Assembly (NCBI GenBank): GCA_002398825.1
Contig: DHBS01000028.1
Location: 52,480 to 89,242 of the forward strand
Length of the DNA stretch: 36,763 bases
Direction of reading: 5' to 3'
DNA from: Syntrophomonas sp. UBA4922
GTDB lineage: Bacteria > Bacillota > Syntrophomonadia > Syntrophomonadales > Syntrophomonadaceae
Notes under the pieces: model-generated
Told to the model about the DNA's origin: nothing
The model's database searches: none
The model's input: the letters and a program-made list of their open reading frames with translations, nothing else
Translations under genes and position numbers: made by a program
Part shown: piece after piece, positions 22,776-33,006 of the stretch
Numbering within the stretch: the stretch's first letter is position 1
Layout: every line of letters starts with the position of its first letter

Positions 22776-24845
22776 TTGGCGGGTAGCACCCTGGTTATTG
22801 TGGAATCGGCCGCCAAGGCCAAAACATTGGGCAAATTCTTGGGGAAGACCTATAAAATAAAGGCTTCGGTAGGTCATATCAAAGATTTGCCCAAAAGTAA
22901 ATTGGGAATTGATATTGAAAAATCGTTTGAACCCCAGTACATTACCATTCGGGGTAAAGGCGATATTTTGAAAGATATAAAAGATGAGTCCGCCAAAGCC
23001 GGCCGGGTTTTGCTGGCGACCGACCCCGACCGGGAAGGAGAAGCCATCGCCTGGCACCTGCAGAATGCCATGAAAATACCCGCCGGCAGCAAATGCCGCA
23101 TCGAGTTTCATGAAATAACCAAGGATGCCGTAATGCAGGCCATTAAAAAATCACGCCCGGTAGATCTGGACCGGGTTAATGCCCAGCAGGCCCGGCGGGT
23201 CTTGGATCGCCTGGTGGGATACAATCTCAGCCCCTTGCTGTGGAGCAAGGTACGCAAGGGCCTGAGTGCGGGCCGGGTGCAATCGGTGGTAGTCAGGCTT
23301 ATCTGTGAACGGGAAGAAGAAATCCAGCAATTTGTGAGTGAAGAATATTGGACCATCAATGCTGAGCTGACCGACAATAAAAAGCACACCATCATCGCTA
23401 AACTGAATTCATACCAGGACAATAAAATCGAAATCGGCAATGCCGAGCAGAAGGACCGGATCGTCGGCGACCTGGAACAGGCCTCCTTTTCAGTGGCCAA
23501 AATAGAGAAAAAGGAAAAACGCAAAAAACCCAGCCCGCCTTTCACCACCAGCACCATGCAGCAGGAAGCCAGCAAGCAGCTGAACTTCTATTCCAAGCGC
23601 ACCATGAAGGTGGCCCAGGAGCTGTACGAAGGCCTGGAGATAGGAAAAGAGGGCACGGTGGGCCTGATCACCTATCTTAGAACTGACTCCACCCGCATTG
23701 CCGGCGTAGCTCAGGAGGAAGCCCTGCAGTTCATCGCCGCACAATACGGTTCCGCATATGCCCCTGTAAAGCCCAATGAATACAAAAGCAAAAAAGGCTC
23801 CCAGGATGCCCATGAGGCGATCCGCCCCACCATGGTGGCGCGCACCCCGGAAAGCGTTAAAAACAGCCTCACCCGCGACCAGTACCGGCTCTATAAATTG
23901 ATCTGGGAGCGCTTTGTGGCCAGCCAGATGACCCCGGCGGTGTATGACAGTGTCACCATCGACATTAAAGGTGGGGACTACGGGCTTAGGGCCACCTCAT
24001 CACAACTCAAATTCCCGGGCTATAAAAAGGTCTATAATGACCATGACGAAGAGGATATGGGGAAGCCATTGCCGGATTTAAACGAGAATCAGGCTTTAAC
24101 CCTTAAAGGCCTTAACCCGGAACAGCATTTCACTCAGCCCCCGGCGCGTTTTACCGAGGCCAGCCTGGTGAAGTTCCTGGAAGACAATAACATTGGCCGC
24201 CCCAGCACTTATGCCCCCATCATCGATACCATTTTAAAGAGAAATTATGTGGAGAGGCAGAACCGGCAATTTGCCCCTACAGAACTGGGAGTCATCGTAG
24301 TTGACCTGTTGAAGGCCAATTTCCCCAAGATCATGGATGTCGATTTTACCGCCCACATGGAGGAAGAACTGGATCAGATTGAAGAGGGCAAGTTGGAGTG
24401 GCGCCGGGTGGTGGCGGATTTCTATGAACCGTTTGCGGAGGATTTGGAAAAGGCTAAAGAACTGATCGGCAAAGTGGAGATCAAGGATGAAGAAGCCGGC
24501 AAAGCCTGCCCGAAATGCGAACGCCCCCTTTTCATCAAACACGGGCGCTTCGGGAAATTCCTGGCCTGTTCCGGTTTCCCCGACTGCCGCCACACCGAAT
24601 CCATTAATGAGGAAATCGGAGTGCTGTGTCCTTTGTGCGGCGGGAAAATCGTAGGCTTGAAGAGCAAAAAAGGCCGCCGCTTTTACGGCTGCAGCAATTA
24701 CCCTGAATGCAAGTTGGTCTCCTGGCAGCAGCCTACCGGAGAATTATGCCCCCAGTGCGGGCAGGTTATGGTGGAAAAGGTCGGAGCCGACAAATCCAAA
24801 CAGGCGGTATGCCAGAACCCGGAGTGCAAATACATCAAGAAATGA
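22776..24845 (+). CDS. topA: DNA topoisomerase I (type IA)
   Basis: TopA relaxes negative supercoils by transient single-strand cleavage. The 689-residue protein starts at TTG (GGAGAGGTGA at 22761-22770). It has the TOPRIM domain (VIVESAAKAKTLGKFLG and ATDPDREGEAIAWHL with the acidic triad), the core with the catalytic-Tyr motif GLITYLRTDSTRI near residue 297, and EASLVKFLEDNNIGRPSTYA. At the C-terminus are three zinc-ribbon modules with CxxC pairs (CPKCERPLF, CPLCGGKIV, CPQCGQVMV). It lies 28 bases after dprA and ends 9 bases before trmFO. Confidence 0.98.
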   Translation: MAGSTLVIVESAAKAKTLGKFLGKTYKIKASVGHIKDLPKSKLGIDIEKSFEPQYITIRGKGDILKDIKDESAKAGRVLLATDPDREGEAIAWHLQNAMKIPAGSKCRIEFHEITKDAVMQAIKKSRPVDLDRVNAQQARRVLDRLVGYNLSPLLWSKVRKGLSAGRVQSVVVRLICEREEEIQQFVSEEYWTINAELTDNKKHTIIAKLNSYQDNKIEIGNAEQKDRIVGDLEQASFSVAKIEKKEKRKKPSPPFTTSTMQQEASKQLNFYSKRTMKVAQELYEGLEIGKEGTVGLITYLRTDSTRIAGVAQEEALQFIAAQYGSAYAPVKPNEYKSKKGSQDAHEAIRPTMVARTPESVKNSLTRDQYRLYKLIWERFVASQMTPAVYDSVTIDIKGGDYGLRATSSQLKFPGYKKVYNDHDEEDMGKPLPDLNENQALTLKGLNPEQHFTQPPARFTEASLVKFLEDNNIGRPSTYAPIIDTILKRNYVERQNRQFAPTELGVIVVDLLKANFPKIMDVDFTAHMEEELDQIEEGKLEWRRVVADFYEPFAEDLEKAKELIGKVEIKDEEAGKACPKCERPLFIKHGRFGKFLACSGFPDCRHTESINEEIGVLCPLCGGKIVGLKSKKGRRFYGCSNYPECKLVSWQQPTGELCPQCGQVMVEKVGADKSKQAVCQNPECKYIKK

Positions 24846-24854
24846 GGCCGGACG

Positions 24855-26165
24855 GTGCGGATTGACGTCATTGGCGGAGGCCTGGCCGGATGCGAGGCAG
24901 CCTATGCCTTGGCCCGGCAGGGCATCCCTGTCGTTATTTGGGAAATGAGGCCCGGCCTTAAAACCCCGGTTCATCAGAGCGGGGATCTGGCCGAATTGGT
25001 ATGCAGCAATTCCTTAAAATCAGAACAGCCGGATACCGCCCAGGGTTTGCTCAAAAAAGAGATGAGAATCCTGGGTTCTCTGTTGCTGCCCTGCGCAGAG
25101 GCGGCCCGGGTTCCGGCCGGTTCGGCCCTGGCCGTTGACCGGGCCAAATTCAGCCGTCTGGTAAGCGAAAAGATAGCGGCCCATCCCCTGATAACGGTTG
25201 AGCGGCAGGAGATGCGCTCCATACCGGAGCGTCCCTGTATTATCGCTACCGGGCCCCTGACCTCAGAGGCCATGGCGGACGCGCTGCAGAAGATCAGCGG
25301 CGAGGAAAACCTCTATTTTTATGATGCGGTGGCTCCAACCGTTACCAGAGCCAGCCTGGACGAAAGCATAGTATTCAAAGCCTCCCGATATGGCAAGGGC
25401 AGCGCGGATTATTACAACTGTCCTATGAATAAGGAAGAATACCTGACATTTTACCGCGAACTGGTGGCGGCCGATGCCCTGGAGCCGCACGCCGCCGACC
25501 GGGGAATGGTGTTCGAAGGCTGTATGCCCATTGAGTTCATAGCCCACCGCGGGGTGGATACCCTGCGCTTTGGCCCCATGCGCCCGGTGGGACTCAATTC
25601 CCCTGCGGGCGGCCCGCGCCCTTATGCGGTGGTTCAGTTGCGCCAGGAGGATGAAGAGGGAAATTTATGGGGCTTGGTGGGCTTTCAAACCCGGCTGCGC
25701 TGGGGCGAGCAGGAGCGGGTCTTGCGTCTAATTCCCGGTCTTAAAAGGGCTGAATTTGTTCGCTACGGGGTGATGCATCGCAACACCTATGTCAACAGCC
25801 CCCGCTGCTTGAGTGCCGGCCTGCAGTTTAAATCCCGCCCCGGCTTGTTTTTAGCCGGACAGCTTACCGGCGTGGAAGGGTATATGGAATCTGCCGCCAG
25901 CGGTATCTGGGCAGGCTTAAGCCTGGGCCGCCGTCTTCAGGGGAAAGCAGCCCTGACGCTGCCGCAAACCACCATGCTGGGAGCTTTGATTCACCATATC
26001 ACCACTGACAACCCCGGGAAGTTCCAGCCCATGAACGCTAATTTCGGCATCTTGCCCGGACTGCCCGAGGTAATTAAAGATAAAAAACAAAGAAATTTGG
26101 CCTATATGACTAGATCCTTGCAAGATTTGCATGAGTTTTCTGAATTGTTGCAAAACACATTGTAA
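24855..26165 (+). CDS. trmFO: Folate-dependent tRNA (uracil-54-C5)-methyltransferase TrmFO
   Basis: TrmFO makes ribothymidine at position 54 of tRNA, using methylene-tetrahydrofolate and FAD. The 436-residue protein begins with the FAD-binding Rossmann motif VIGGGLAGCEAAYALARQG, then LVCSNSLKSEQPDTAQGLLK (a conserved Cys region), YNCPMNKEEYLTFY, FEGCMPIE and the C-terminal FAD motif GVEGYMESAASGIWAGLSLG. The start is GTG, with GAGG overlapping the topA stop, indicating translational coupling. Confidence 0.97.
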   Translation: MRIDVIGGGLAGCEAAYALARQGIPVVIWEMRPGLKTPVHQSGDLAELVCSNSLKSEQPDTAQGLLKKEMRILGSLLLPCAEAARVPAGSALAVDRAKFSRLVSEKIAAHPLITVERQEMRSIPERPCIIATGPLTSEAMADALQKISGEENLYFYDAVAPTVTRASLDESIVFKASRYGKGSADYYNCPMNKEEYLTFYRELVAADALEPHAADRGMVFEGCMPIEFIAHRGVDTLRFGPMRPVGLNSPAGGPRPYAVVQLRQEDEEGNLWGLVGFQTRLRWGEQERVLRLIPGLKRAEFVRYGVMHRNTYVNSPRCLSAGLQFKSRPGLFLAGQLTGVEGYMESAASGIWAGLSLGRRLQGKAALTLPQTTMLGALIHHITTDNPGKFQPMNANFGILPGLPEVIKDKKQRNLAYMTRSLQDLHEFSELLQNTL

Positions 26166-26221
26166 AAGTCACCTAATTGTGCTAACATTTGTGCTTAGAT
26201 AAGCAATTCAGGTGAAACCAT

Positions 26222-27130
26222 ATGATTTTGCGTTATATTGAAGAATTTTTAAACTATTTGCGGGTGGTAAAAAACGCCTCCAAACTGACCCTGGTCAGTT
26301 ACCGCACCGATTTGGAACAATATTTTCAATTTTTGGCCCGACGGCATGGCGCCGATGTTGAGGACCTCGATCTGAATAAGATTGACCACAAGTCGGTGCG
26401 CGAATATCTGTCCGTCCTGCAGCAGCAAGGGATGCAGCGCTCAACTATGGCCAGAAAACTGGCAGCTTTGCGATCCTTCGTGCGCTACCTGTGCCGGGAG
26501 AACGTTTTGCCCAGCAATCCCATCGCCGCGGTGGCCACGCCCAAACAGGACCAGCGCCTGCCCAACTTCCTCTATCCCATCGAAGTCGCCCAGTTGATCG
26601 AAGCCCCTGATATCTCCAAACCATTGGGAATGCGAGACCGCGCCTTGCTGGAACTCTTATATGCCACCGGCATCCGGGTGTCTGAGCTGGTCGGCCTGAA
26701 TGCTGCCGATCTCAACCGGCAGCAGGGCGTTATCAAGGTCGCCGGCAAAGGGGGCAAGGAGCGCATCGTTCCCCTGGGCAAACAGTCGGCCGAATTTCTA
26801 AGCCGCTACCTGAAGGTGCGGGAAAGCCTTTTGCACCAAAAAAAGAGCGCCAGCAGCGCCTTATTTTTAAACAGGTTTGGCCGGCAGTTATCGGTTCGGG
26901 GGGTAAGGAATATCATTAATAAATACGTGGATGCCCTGGCCATCAACATCAAAGTCAGCCCGCACACCCTGAGGCATACTTTTGCCACCCACCTGCTCAA
27001 CCGGGGGGCCGATTTGCGCTCGGTGCAGGAACTGCTGGGGCACGTAAAATTGTCCACTACGCAGATATATACCCATTTGACCAAGGAAGACATTAAACGG
27101 GTTCATGACCGAACCCTGCCTAGGAGGTAA
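26222..27130 (+). CDS. xerC: Tyrosine recombinase XerC
   Basis: XerC with XerD resolves chromosome dimers at dif. The 302-residue protein has the SAM-like core-binding domain (FLNYLRVVKNASKLTLVSYR) and a full catalytic set: Arg in YATGIRVSELVGLN, Lys in KVAGKGGKERIVPLG, SPHTLRHTFATHLLN, LLGHVKLSTTQIYTH with the nucleophile Tyr. Position between trmFO and hslV corresponds to codV/xerC in the Bacillus codV-clpQ-clpY-codY operon. The ATG has AGGTGA upstream and the stop is 2 bases before hslV. Confidence 0.95.
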   Translation: MILRYIEEFLNYLRVVKNASKLTLVSYRTDLEQYFQFLARRHGADVEDLDLNKIDHKSVREYLSVLQQQGMQRSTMARKLAALRSFVRYLCRENVLPSNPIAAVATPKQDQRLPNFLYPIEVAQLIEAPDISKPLGMRDRALLELLYATGIRVSELVGLNAADLNRQQGVIKVAGKGGKERIVPLGKQSAEFLSRYLKVRESLLHQKKSASSALFLNRFGRQLSVRGVRNIINKYVDALAINIKVSPHTLRHTFATHLLNRGADLRSVQELLGHVKLSTTQIYTHLTKEDIKRVHDRTLPRR

Positions 27131-27132
27131 AC

Positions 27133-27666
27133 ATGTTTCAAGGCACAACTATCGTAGCAGTAAGAAAAGGCGGTAAAACCGCTATTGCCGGCGACGGTCA
27201 GGTTACCTTCGGCCAGAATACGGTTATGAAGCAGACCGCCAATAAGATTCGCCGTCTCTACGAGGGGCGCATCATATCCGGCTTTGCCGGTTCAGTCGCC
27301 GACGCTTTCACCCTTTTCACCCGCTTCGAAGAGAAACTGAAGCAAAGCGGCGGCAACCTTACCAAGGCCGGGGTTGAACTGGCCCGGGACTGGCGCAGTG
27401 ACAAGGTGTTGAGAAAACTGGAGGCTTTGCTGATTGTCGCCGATCGGGAAAAGATGCTTTTGATTTCGGGAAATGGCGAATTGATCGAACCGGATGACGG
27501 GGTGACCGCCATAGGTTCCGGGGGGGCGTATGCCCTGGCGGCAGCCCGGGCTTTGGTGAGGCACACCGATATGGAGGCCGAAGAAATCGCGCGCCAGGCT
27601 CTTTCTATCGCGGCTGATATCTGTATATACACCAACCACCACATTACCGTGGAGACCATCGCATAG
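27133..27666 (+). CDS. hslV: ATP-dependent protease subunit HslV
   Basis: HslV (ClpQ) forms the double-hexamer threonine peptidase that degrades proteins unfolded by HslU. The 177-residue chain starts MFQGTTIVAVRKGGKTAIAG. Removal of the first four residues would expose Thr as the catalytic N-terminus (Bacillus has Ser here). Conserved GDGQVTFG and GSGGAYALAAARAL segments are present. It sits 2 bases after xerC (AGGAGG overlaps the xerC end) and 22 bases before hslU. Confidence 0.97.
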   Translation: MFQGTTIVAVRKGGKTAIAGDGQVTFGQNTVMKQTANKIRRLYEGRIISGFAGSVADAFTLFTRFEEKLKQSGGNLTKAGVELARDWRSDKVLRKLEALLIVADREKMLLISGNGELIEPDDGVTAIGSGGAYALAAARALVRHTDMEAEEIARQALSIAADICIYTNHHITVETIA

Positions 27667-27688
27667 ACTGGTCAGTTAGGAGGAAACC

Positions 27689-29083
<1,395 letters not shown>

Positions 29084-29095
29084 GAGGTCATCTAT

Positions 29096-29881
29096 ATGGG
29101 CAGAACGCTTTTAGAGAAATCGCGCTCCATTAACAGGTCTCTGCAGAAAATCGGAGGCAACCCGGTCAATTTCTATGAGATCTGTGAAGTGCTTTCACTT
29201 AACCTGGAGTGCAGCGTCTTCATAGTGGGCCGCCGCGGACAGATCGCGGGATACGCCTTTCACCCCGATACCGCTTGTGCTGATATCCAAAAGCTGATTT
29301 ACCATGCCGAGCGCTTCCCGGAGAGCTTTAACCAGGAGTTCACCAATATACAGGAGACCCAGACCAATGTGGTTCTGGAAAAGGGGCGCAAATGCATTTT
29401 TAACTACAACAACGGGGACTGTGAGTGTTCAGACCGCGTCTGGTCCATTACCCCGGTATTTGGAGGCGCCAAGCGCATCGGCACCTTGATACTGGTGCGG
29501 GATAACGCCAGTAAATTTACGGAAGAGGACATCGTCCTGGCCGAGTACGGGGCTATTGTGGTGGCCAATGAAATCATGCGCATGACCTCGGAGCGAGTAG
29601 AAGAGCAGGCCCGCAAGAAGGCCTCGGTGCAGATCGCCCTGGCCACACTGTCTTACTCGGAAAAAGGCGCCATCGAGCATATCATCGCCGAGTTGAACGG
29701 CACCGAAGGTTTGCTGGTAGCCAGCCGCATCGCGGATAAAGTGGGGATCACACGCTCGGTCATCGTGAGCGCCTTAAGGAAGTTCGAGAGCGCGGGGGTT
29801 ATTGAGTCGCGCTCCCTGGGCATGAAAGGCACCTATATCAAGGTACTGAACGATTACCTTTTTGAGGAACTGAGAAAATAG
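29096..29881 (+). CDS. codY: GTP-sensing transcriptional pleiotropic repressor CodY
   Basis: CodY senses GTP and branched-chain amino acids and represses nutrient-limitation genes. The 261-residue protein has the N-terminal GAF domain (SRSINRSLQKIGGNPVNF, then VRDNASKFTEEDIVLAEYGA) and a C-terminal winged helix at about 205-255 with the recognition-helix segment ASRIADKVGITRSVIVSALR. Length matches the family (about 259). The ATG has AGGAGG upstream. Last gene of the operon; a large terminator follows. Confidence 0.97.
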   Translation: MGRTLLEKSRSINRSLQKIGGNPVNFYEICEVLSLNLECSVFIVGRRGQIAGYAFHPDTACADIQKLIYHAERFPESFNQEFTNIQETQTNVVLEKGRKCIFNYNNGDCECSDRVWSITPVFGGAKRIGTLILVRDNASKFTEEDIVLAEYGAIVVANEIMRMTSERVEEQARKKASVQIALATLSYSEKGAIEHIIAELNGTEGLLVASRIADKVGITRSVIVSALRKFESAGVIESRSLGMKGTYIKVLNDYLFEELRK

Positions 29882-29887
29882 TCCTGT

Positions 29888-29964
29888 AAGACCGGGAAAC
29901 ACAAGGGCTGGAGGTTGGGCTTCGACAAAAGTAAGCCTAATTTCCCAGTCCTTATTCTTTTTTT
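29888..29964 (+). terminator. Long-stem terminator after codY
   Basis: GACCGGGAAA (29890-29899) pairs with TTTCCCAGTC (29941-29950) with one mismatch; inside lies a GGCTT/AAGCC stem (29918-29937). A T-rich tract with seven T's follows (29958-29964). It separates the xerC-codY operon from the flagellar operon. Confidence 0.75.
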
Positions 29965-30149
29965 CTGCACCGGAAAAGCAAACCCCGCAAGGCATGGCTG
30001 CTAATTGTAATTTCTGAGTATATAACCAAGTCGTAAAACTTTTGTAAAATTACGGATTTATGTGATGTTTCTGCTAATAATTGCAGGAATTTTGTTGAGT
30101 CGAGTAGAAGCATTGCTTTAGCTTGGATAATACAAAAAGGGGTGATAAA
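29965..30149 (+). promoter_or_regulatory. Upstream region of the flagellar operon
   Basis: No gene is visible. It contains a CodY-box-like 15-mer TAATTTCTGAGTATA at 30008-30022 (10 of 15 matches to AATTTTCWGAAAATT), an AT-rich stretch with repeated GTAAAA (30033 and 30044) inside a CGTAA/TTACG dyad (30032-30054), and the ribosome site AAGGGGTG at 30137-30144. I could not assign a confident sigma-A or sigma-D promoter. Confidence 0.4.
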
Positions 30150-30572
30150 TTGCTCAGCCGGGTATTCAATTCAGGAACTCAGTCCCTATTAAATAGGGCA
30201 ATGGACATCACCTGGCGTGCTAAAGAAGTCACGGCCGATAATATAGCTAACGTGGATACGCCGGGATTTAAACGCAGCGAGGTGCTCTTTGCCAAAAACA
30301 TGCGCAAGGCCTGGCTTTTAGGACCCGGGGACAAACGGCTGACGACTACCGATCCCAGGCATATTCAAGGCCGGGCGGCGCGGACGGGCGCGTTGGATAC
30401 TATAGTGGTCGATCAAATCACCGACTCATCCTACCGCAATGACGGCAACAACGTGGACATTGACGCGGAAATGGCGGGTTTGACTAAGAACAACCTCTTA
30501 TACGAAGCCCTTAGTCAGAGCATGAGCAATGAGATTCGCTTGCTGCGCCTGGCCATTACCGGAAGGGGGTAA
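30150..30572 (+). CDS. flgB: Flagellar basal-body rod protein FlgB
   Basis: FlgB forms the proximal rod of the flagellum. I start it at TTG 30150, 6 bases after AAGGGGTG; an upstream in-frame TTG at 30123 would read through the ribosome site. The resulting 140 residues fit the family. The N-terminal rod motif is VTADNIANVDTPGFKRSEV, and the C-terminal helix region is LYEALSQSMSNEIRLLRLAI. First gene of the flg/fli operon, 3 bases before flgC. Confidence 0.95.
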   Translation: MLSRVFNSGTQSLLNRAMDITWRAKEVTADNIANVDTPGFKRSEVLFAKNMRKAWLLGPGDKRLTTTDPRHIQGRAARTGALDTIVVDQITDSSYRNDGNNVDIDAEMAGLTKNNLLYEALSQSMSNEIRLLRLAITGRG

Positions 30573-30575
30573 AAC

Positions 30576-31034
30576 ATGAGTTTTCTCGATGGCATCGACA
30601 TCAGTGCCAGCGGTTTAACGGCCCAGAGATTGCGCTTGGACACCATTGCCAACAATATGGCCAATGCCGAGACCACCCGGGTCGCGGGGGGGACCGGGCC
30701 TTATCGCCGCCAGGTGGTTTTGTTCGAAGCCCGTCCTGGCAGCGCGGTGAAGGGCAGTTTTGCCGCTATATTAAAAAGCAGCCTGGAATCTGGCGGAGGC
30801 GGGGTCAGAGTAAGCGCGATTCATTCGCTCAATGATGATGAAGCCCCCTTCAAGAAGGTTTACGAGCCGGGTCATCCCGATGCGGATGAACAGGGCTATG
30901 TCACTTACCCCAATGTCAACATGGTTGAGGAAATGGTCAACATGATATCGGCCACCCGGGCTTATGAGGCGAATGCCAAGGTTATCGAAGCCACCCGGGC
31001 CATGGCCGCCCGGGCGTTGAACATCGGCAGATAG
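30576..31034 (+). CDS. flgC: Flagellar basal-body rod protein FlgC
   Basis: Rod protein, 152 residues, secreted by the flagellar export system. N-terminal motif SGLTAQRLRLDTIANNMANA; C-terminal motif YPNVNMVEEMVNMISATRAY followed by EANAKVIEATRAMA, which forms the coiled-coil rod core. The ATG lies 3 bases after flgB; AAGGGGG is its ribosome site. Confidence 0.97.
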   Translation: MSFLDGIDISASGLTAQRLRLDTIANNMANAETTRVAGGTGPYRRQVVLFEARPGSAVKGSFAAILKSSLESGGGGVRVSAIHSLNDDEAPFKKVYEPGHPDADEQGYVTYPNVNMVEEMVNMISATRAYEANAKVIEATRAMAARALNIGR

Positions 31035-31048
31035 AGGAGTGATCCCTG

Positions 31049-31354
31049 ATGGCCATAAACCCCATTGATCTGAATGTGTTATCTCCTGCGGCCGCCCCGG
31101 GCGAAGTCAGACCTCAGGCTGCCCCGGGACAGGGCGGCAGTTTCTGGAACAGCCTGCAAGAGGCCCTGGGCAGGGTGGACAGCCTGCAGCAGGAGGCCTC
31201 GCTGAGCGCGCAGCAATTAGCCCTGGGAAGTGAGGATTTTTTGCATAACACCATGATTGCCTATGAAAAAGCCAATCTGGCTTTGCAGCTTACCATTGAA
31301 ATACGCAACCGCCTGGTAGAGTCCTATCAGGAAATCATGCGCATGCAGATGTAA
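31049..31354 (+). CDS. fliE: Flagellar hook-basal body complex protein FliE
   Basis: FliE links the MS-ring to the rod. 101 residues; the N-terminal half is alanine-, proline- and glycine-rich and variable. The conserved C-terminal helix reads HNTMIAYEKANLALQLTIEI then RNRLVESYQEIMRMQM, as in the family. It follows flgC by 14 bases, with GAGGAGTGAT as ribosome site. Confidence 0.95.
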   Translation: MAINPIDLNVLSPAAAPGEVRPQAAPGQGGSFWNSLQEALGRVDSLQQEASLSAQQLALGSEDFLHNTMIAYEKANLALQLTIEIRNRLVESYQEIMRMQM

Positions 31355-31378
31355 ACAGGCAGGGGAGAAAAAAGATAG

Positions 31379-32995
31379 ATGGAAACCTTTTTGAACAGCG
31401 CCAGGCAGCTTGCCGCTGGCGCAAGAGGACTTTGGGCGGAGATGAGCCTGAACCGCAAAGTCCTCAGTGTCGGTTTAATCGCTTTAGTGATTTGTATTGC
31501 AGCCGTAGCCTGGGTGAATGTCACCCGGGTCGATTATGAACCGCTCTATACGCAACTTAGCGACAAGGACGCCGCAGCCATAGTAGCCAAATTAGGAGAA
31601 CTGGGAACCCCATACCAGCTGGAGGACAACGGCCAGACCATACTGGTTCCCGCTGAAGCCAAGTACAATACCCGCCTGAAACTGGCCGAGCAAAACCTGC
31701 CCCAGGGTGAATCGGGTTTTGAACTTTTTCGGCAGAGTACCAATTTCGGCGAAACCCAGACCGATAAGCGGGTTAAATATCTGGAAGCCTTGCAAGGGGA
31801 ACTGGCCCGCACCATCCAGCGCCTGGAAAAGGTAAAAGCCGCCAAGGTCAACCTGGCCCTCCCCGAGCAATCCTTATTTTCTGAACAGGACGAACCCGCC
31901 AAGGCTTCGGTAGTCATAAATACCGAGCCCGGCCAGAGCCTGAGTCCTCAAGAAGTCCAGGCGGTGACCAATCTGGTAGCCAACAGCGTAGAGCGGCTTA
32001 CCGCCGAGAACGTGGTCATCGTCGACCAATACGGCACGCTCTTGTCAGATGTCCTGCCCCAGGAGAGCCTGGCGGCCTCATCACAGCTGCAGATGCAGAT
32101 GGCTCTGAAAAAGGAATACGAAAAAGAAAAACAGACCGCCATTCAAACCATGCTGGACAAAACCCTGGGCATAGACAATGCCGTGGTTCGCGTCAACGCT
32201 GAACTCAACTTCAACGACCGTGAGGAGCGCACCGAGACCTACAATCATGATCCCGAAGGGGCCTTCATTCGCAGCGAGGAGATCATCAAAGAGTCCGGCA
32301 CTACGCCTTCTGCTGCGGCGGCTCCGGGAACGGACAACAATATACCGCAATACACCGAGGTCGACAGCACTCAGGGATCTTATGACAAATCCCAGACTTC
32401 TCGCAATTACGAGATTGATAAAACTGAAACCGTCACCCGCTATGCTCCGGGCGAGGTCAAATACGATTACCTCACCATTTCGGTCCTGGTAAATAATGCG
32501 GCCACTCAGGGGCTGAAACTGGGGTCGACTGAAGCGGAAAAAATAAATACGGTTCGCAATATTGTGGCAACCGCCTGCGGACTGCGAGAAAATCGGGACA
32601 ACGAGAATGTCAGCCTGGAAGAAAACATATCGGTGGCCTTTATCGATTTTCATCCCCAGCCTGTGCCGGAAGCAGCCGTCCCCGGTACGGTCGGCCAGCT
32701 GCTGAACAGCGGGTGGATGCCCTGGGCTCTGGCCGCAGCGGGCCTGCTGGCCTGTCTGGCAGTGTTTTTGAGCATGAGGGGCAAAAACAGGGTTCCACAG
32801 GTTGAAGCCGGCGTGCCCCTGAGCGGTTTCGAGGCGGTGGCGGACGAAGAAATCAGTCTGGAGAAGCTGATTGATAAAAACATGACGCCCGCCGACCGTG
32901 AAAGCCAGAAGATCAAAGAAGAGATCGACAAATTGGTGCAAAGCAATCCTGAAAATGCAGCCCAGGTAATCAAGTCCTGGCTGCTGGAAGGTTAG
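31379..32995 (+). CDS. fliF: Flagellar M-ring protein FliF
   Basis: FliF forms the MS-ring in the cytoplasmic membrane on which the motor and export gate are built. 538 residues. Membrane segment at about 26-46 (VLSVGLIALVICIAAVAWVN), ring-building domain 1 and 2 (VDYEPLYTQLSDKDAAAIVA, GFELFRQSTNFGETQTDKRV, LARTIQRLEKVKAAKVNLAL), a flexible middle with the beta-collar region, a second membrane segment at about 445-465 (WALAAAGLLACLAVFLSM), and a cytoplasmic tail that binds FliG (AAQVIKSWLLEG). Confidence 0.97.
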   Translation: METFLNSARQLAAGARGLWAEMSLNRKVLSVGLIALVICIAAVAWVNVTRVDYEPLYTQLSDKDAAAIVAKLGELGTPYQLEDNGQTILVPAEAKYNTRLKLAEQNLPQGESGFELFRQSTNFGETQTDKRVKYLEALQGELARTIQRLEKVKAAKVNLALPEQSLFSEQDEPAKASVVINTEPGQSLSPQEVQAVTNLVANSVERLTAENVVIVDQYGTLLSDVLPQESLAASSQLQMQMALKKEYEKEKQTAIQTMLDKTLGIDNAVVRVNAELNFNDREERTETYNHDPEGAFIRSEEIIKESGTTPSAAAAPGTDNNIPQYTEVDSTQGSYDKSQTSRNYEIDKTETVTRYAPGEVKYDYLTISVLVNNAATQGLKLGSTEAEKINTVRNIVATACGLRENRDNENVSLEENISVAFIDFHPQPVPEAAVPGTVGQLLNSGWMPWALAAAGLLACLAVFLSMRGKNRVPQVEAGVPLSGFEAVADEEISLEKLIDKNMTPADRESQKIKEEIDKLVQSNPENAAQVIKSWLLEG

Positions 32996-33006
32996 AGGTG
33001 AAAGCC

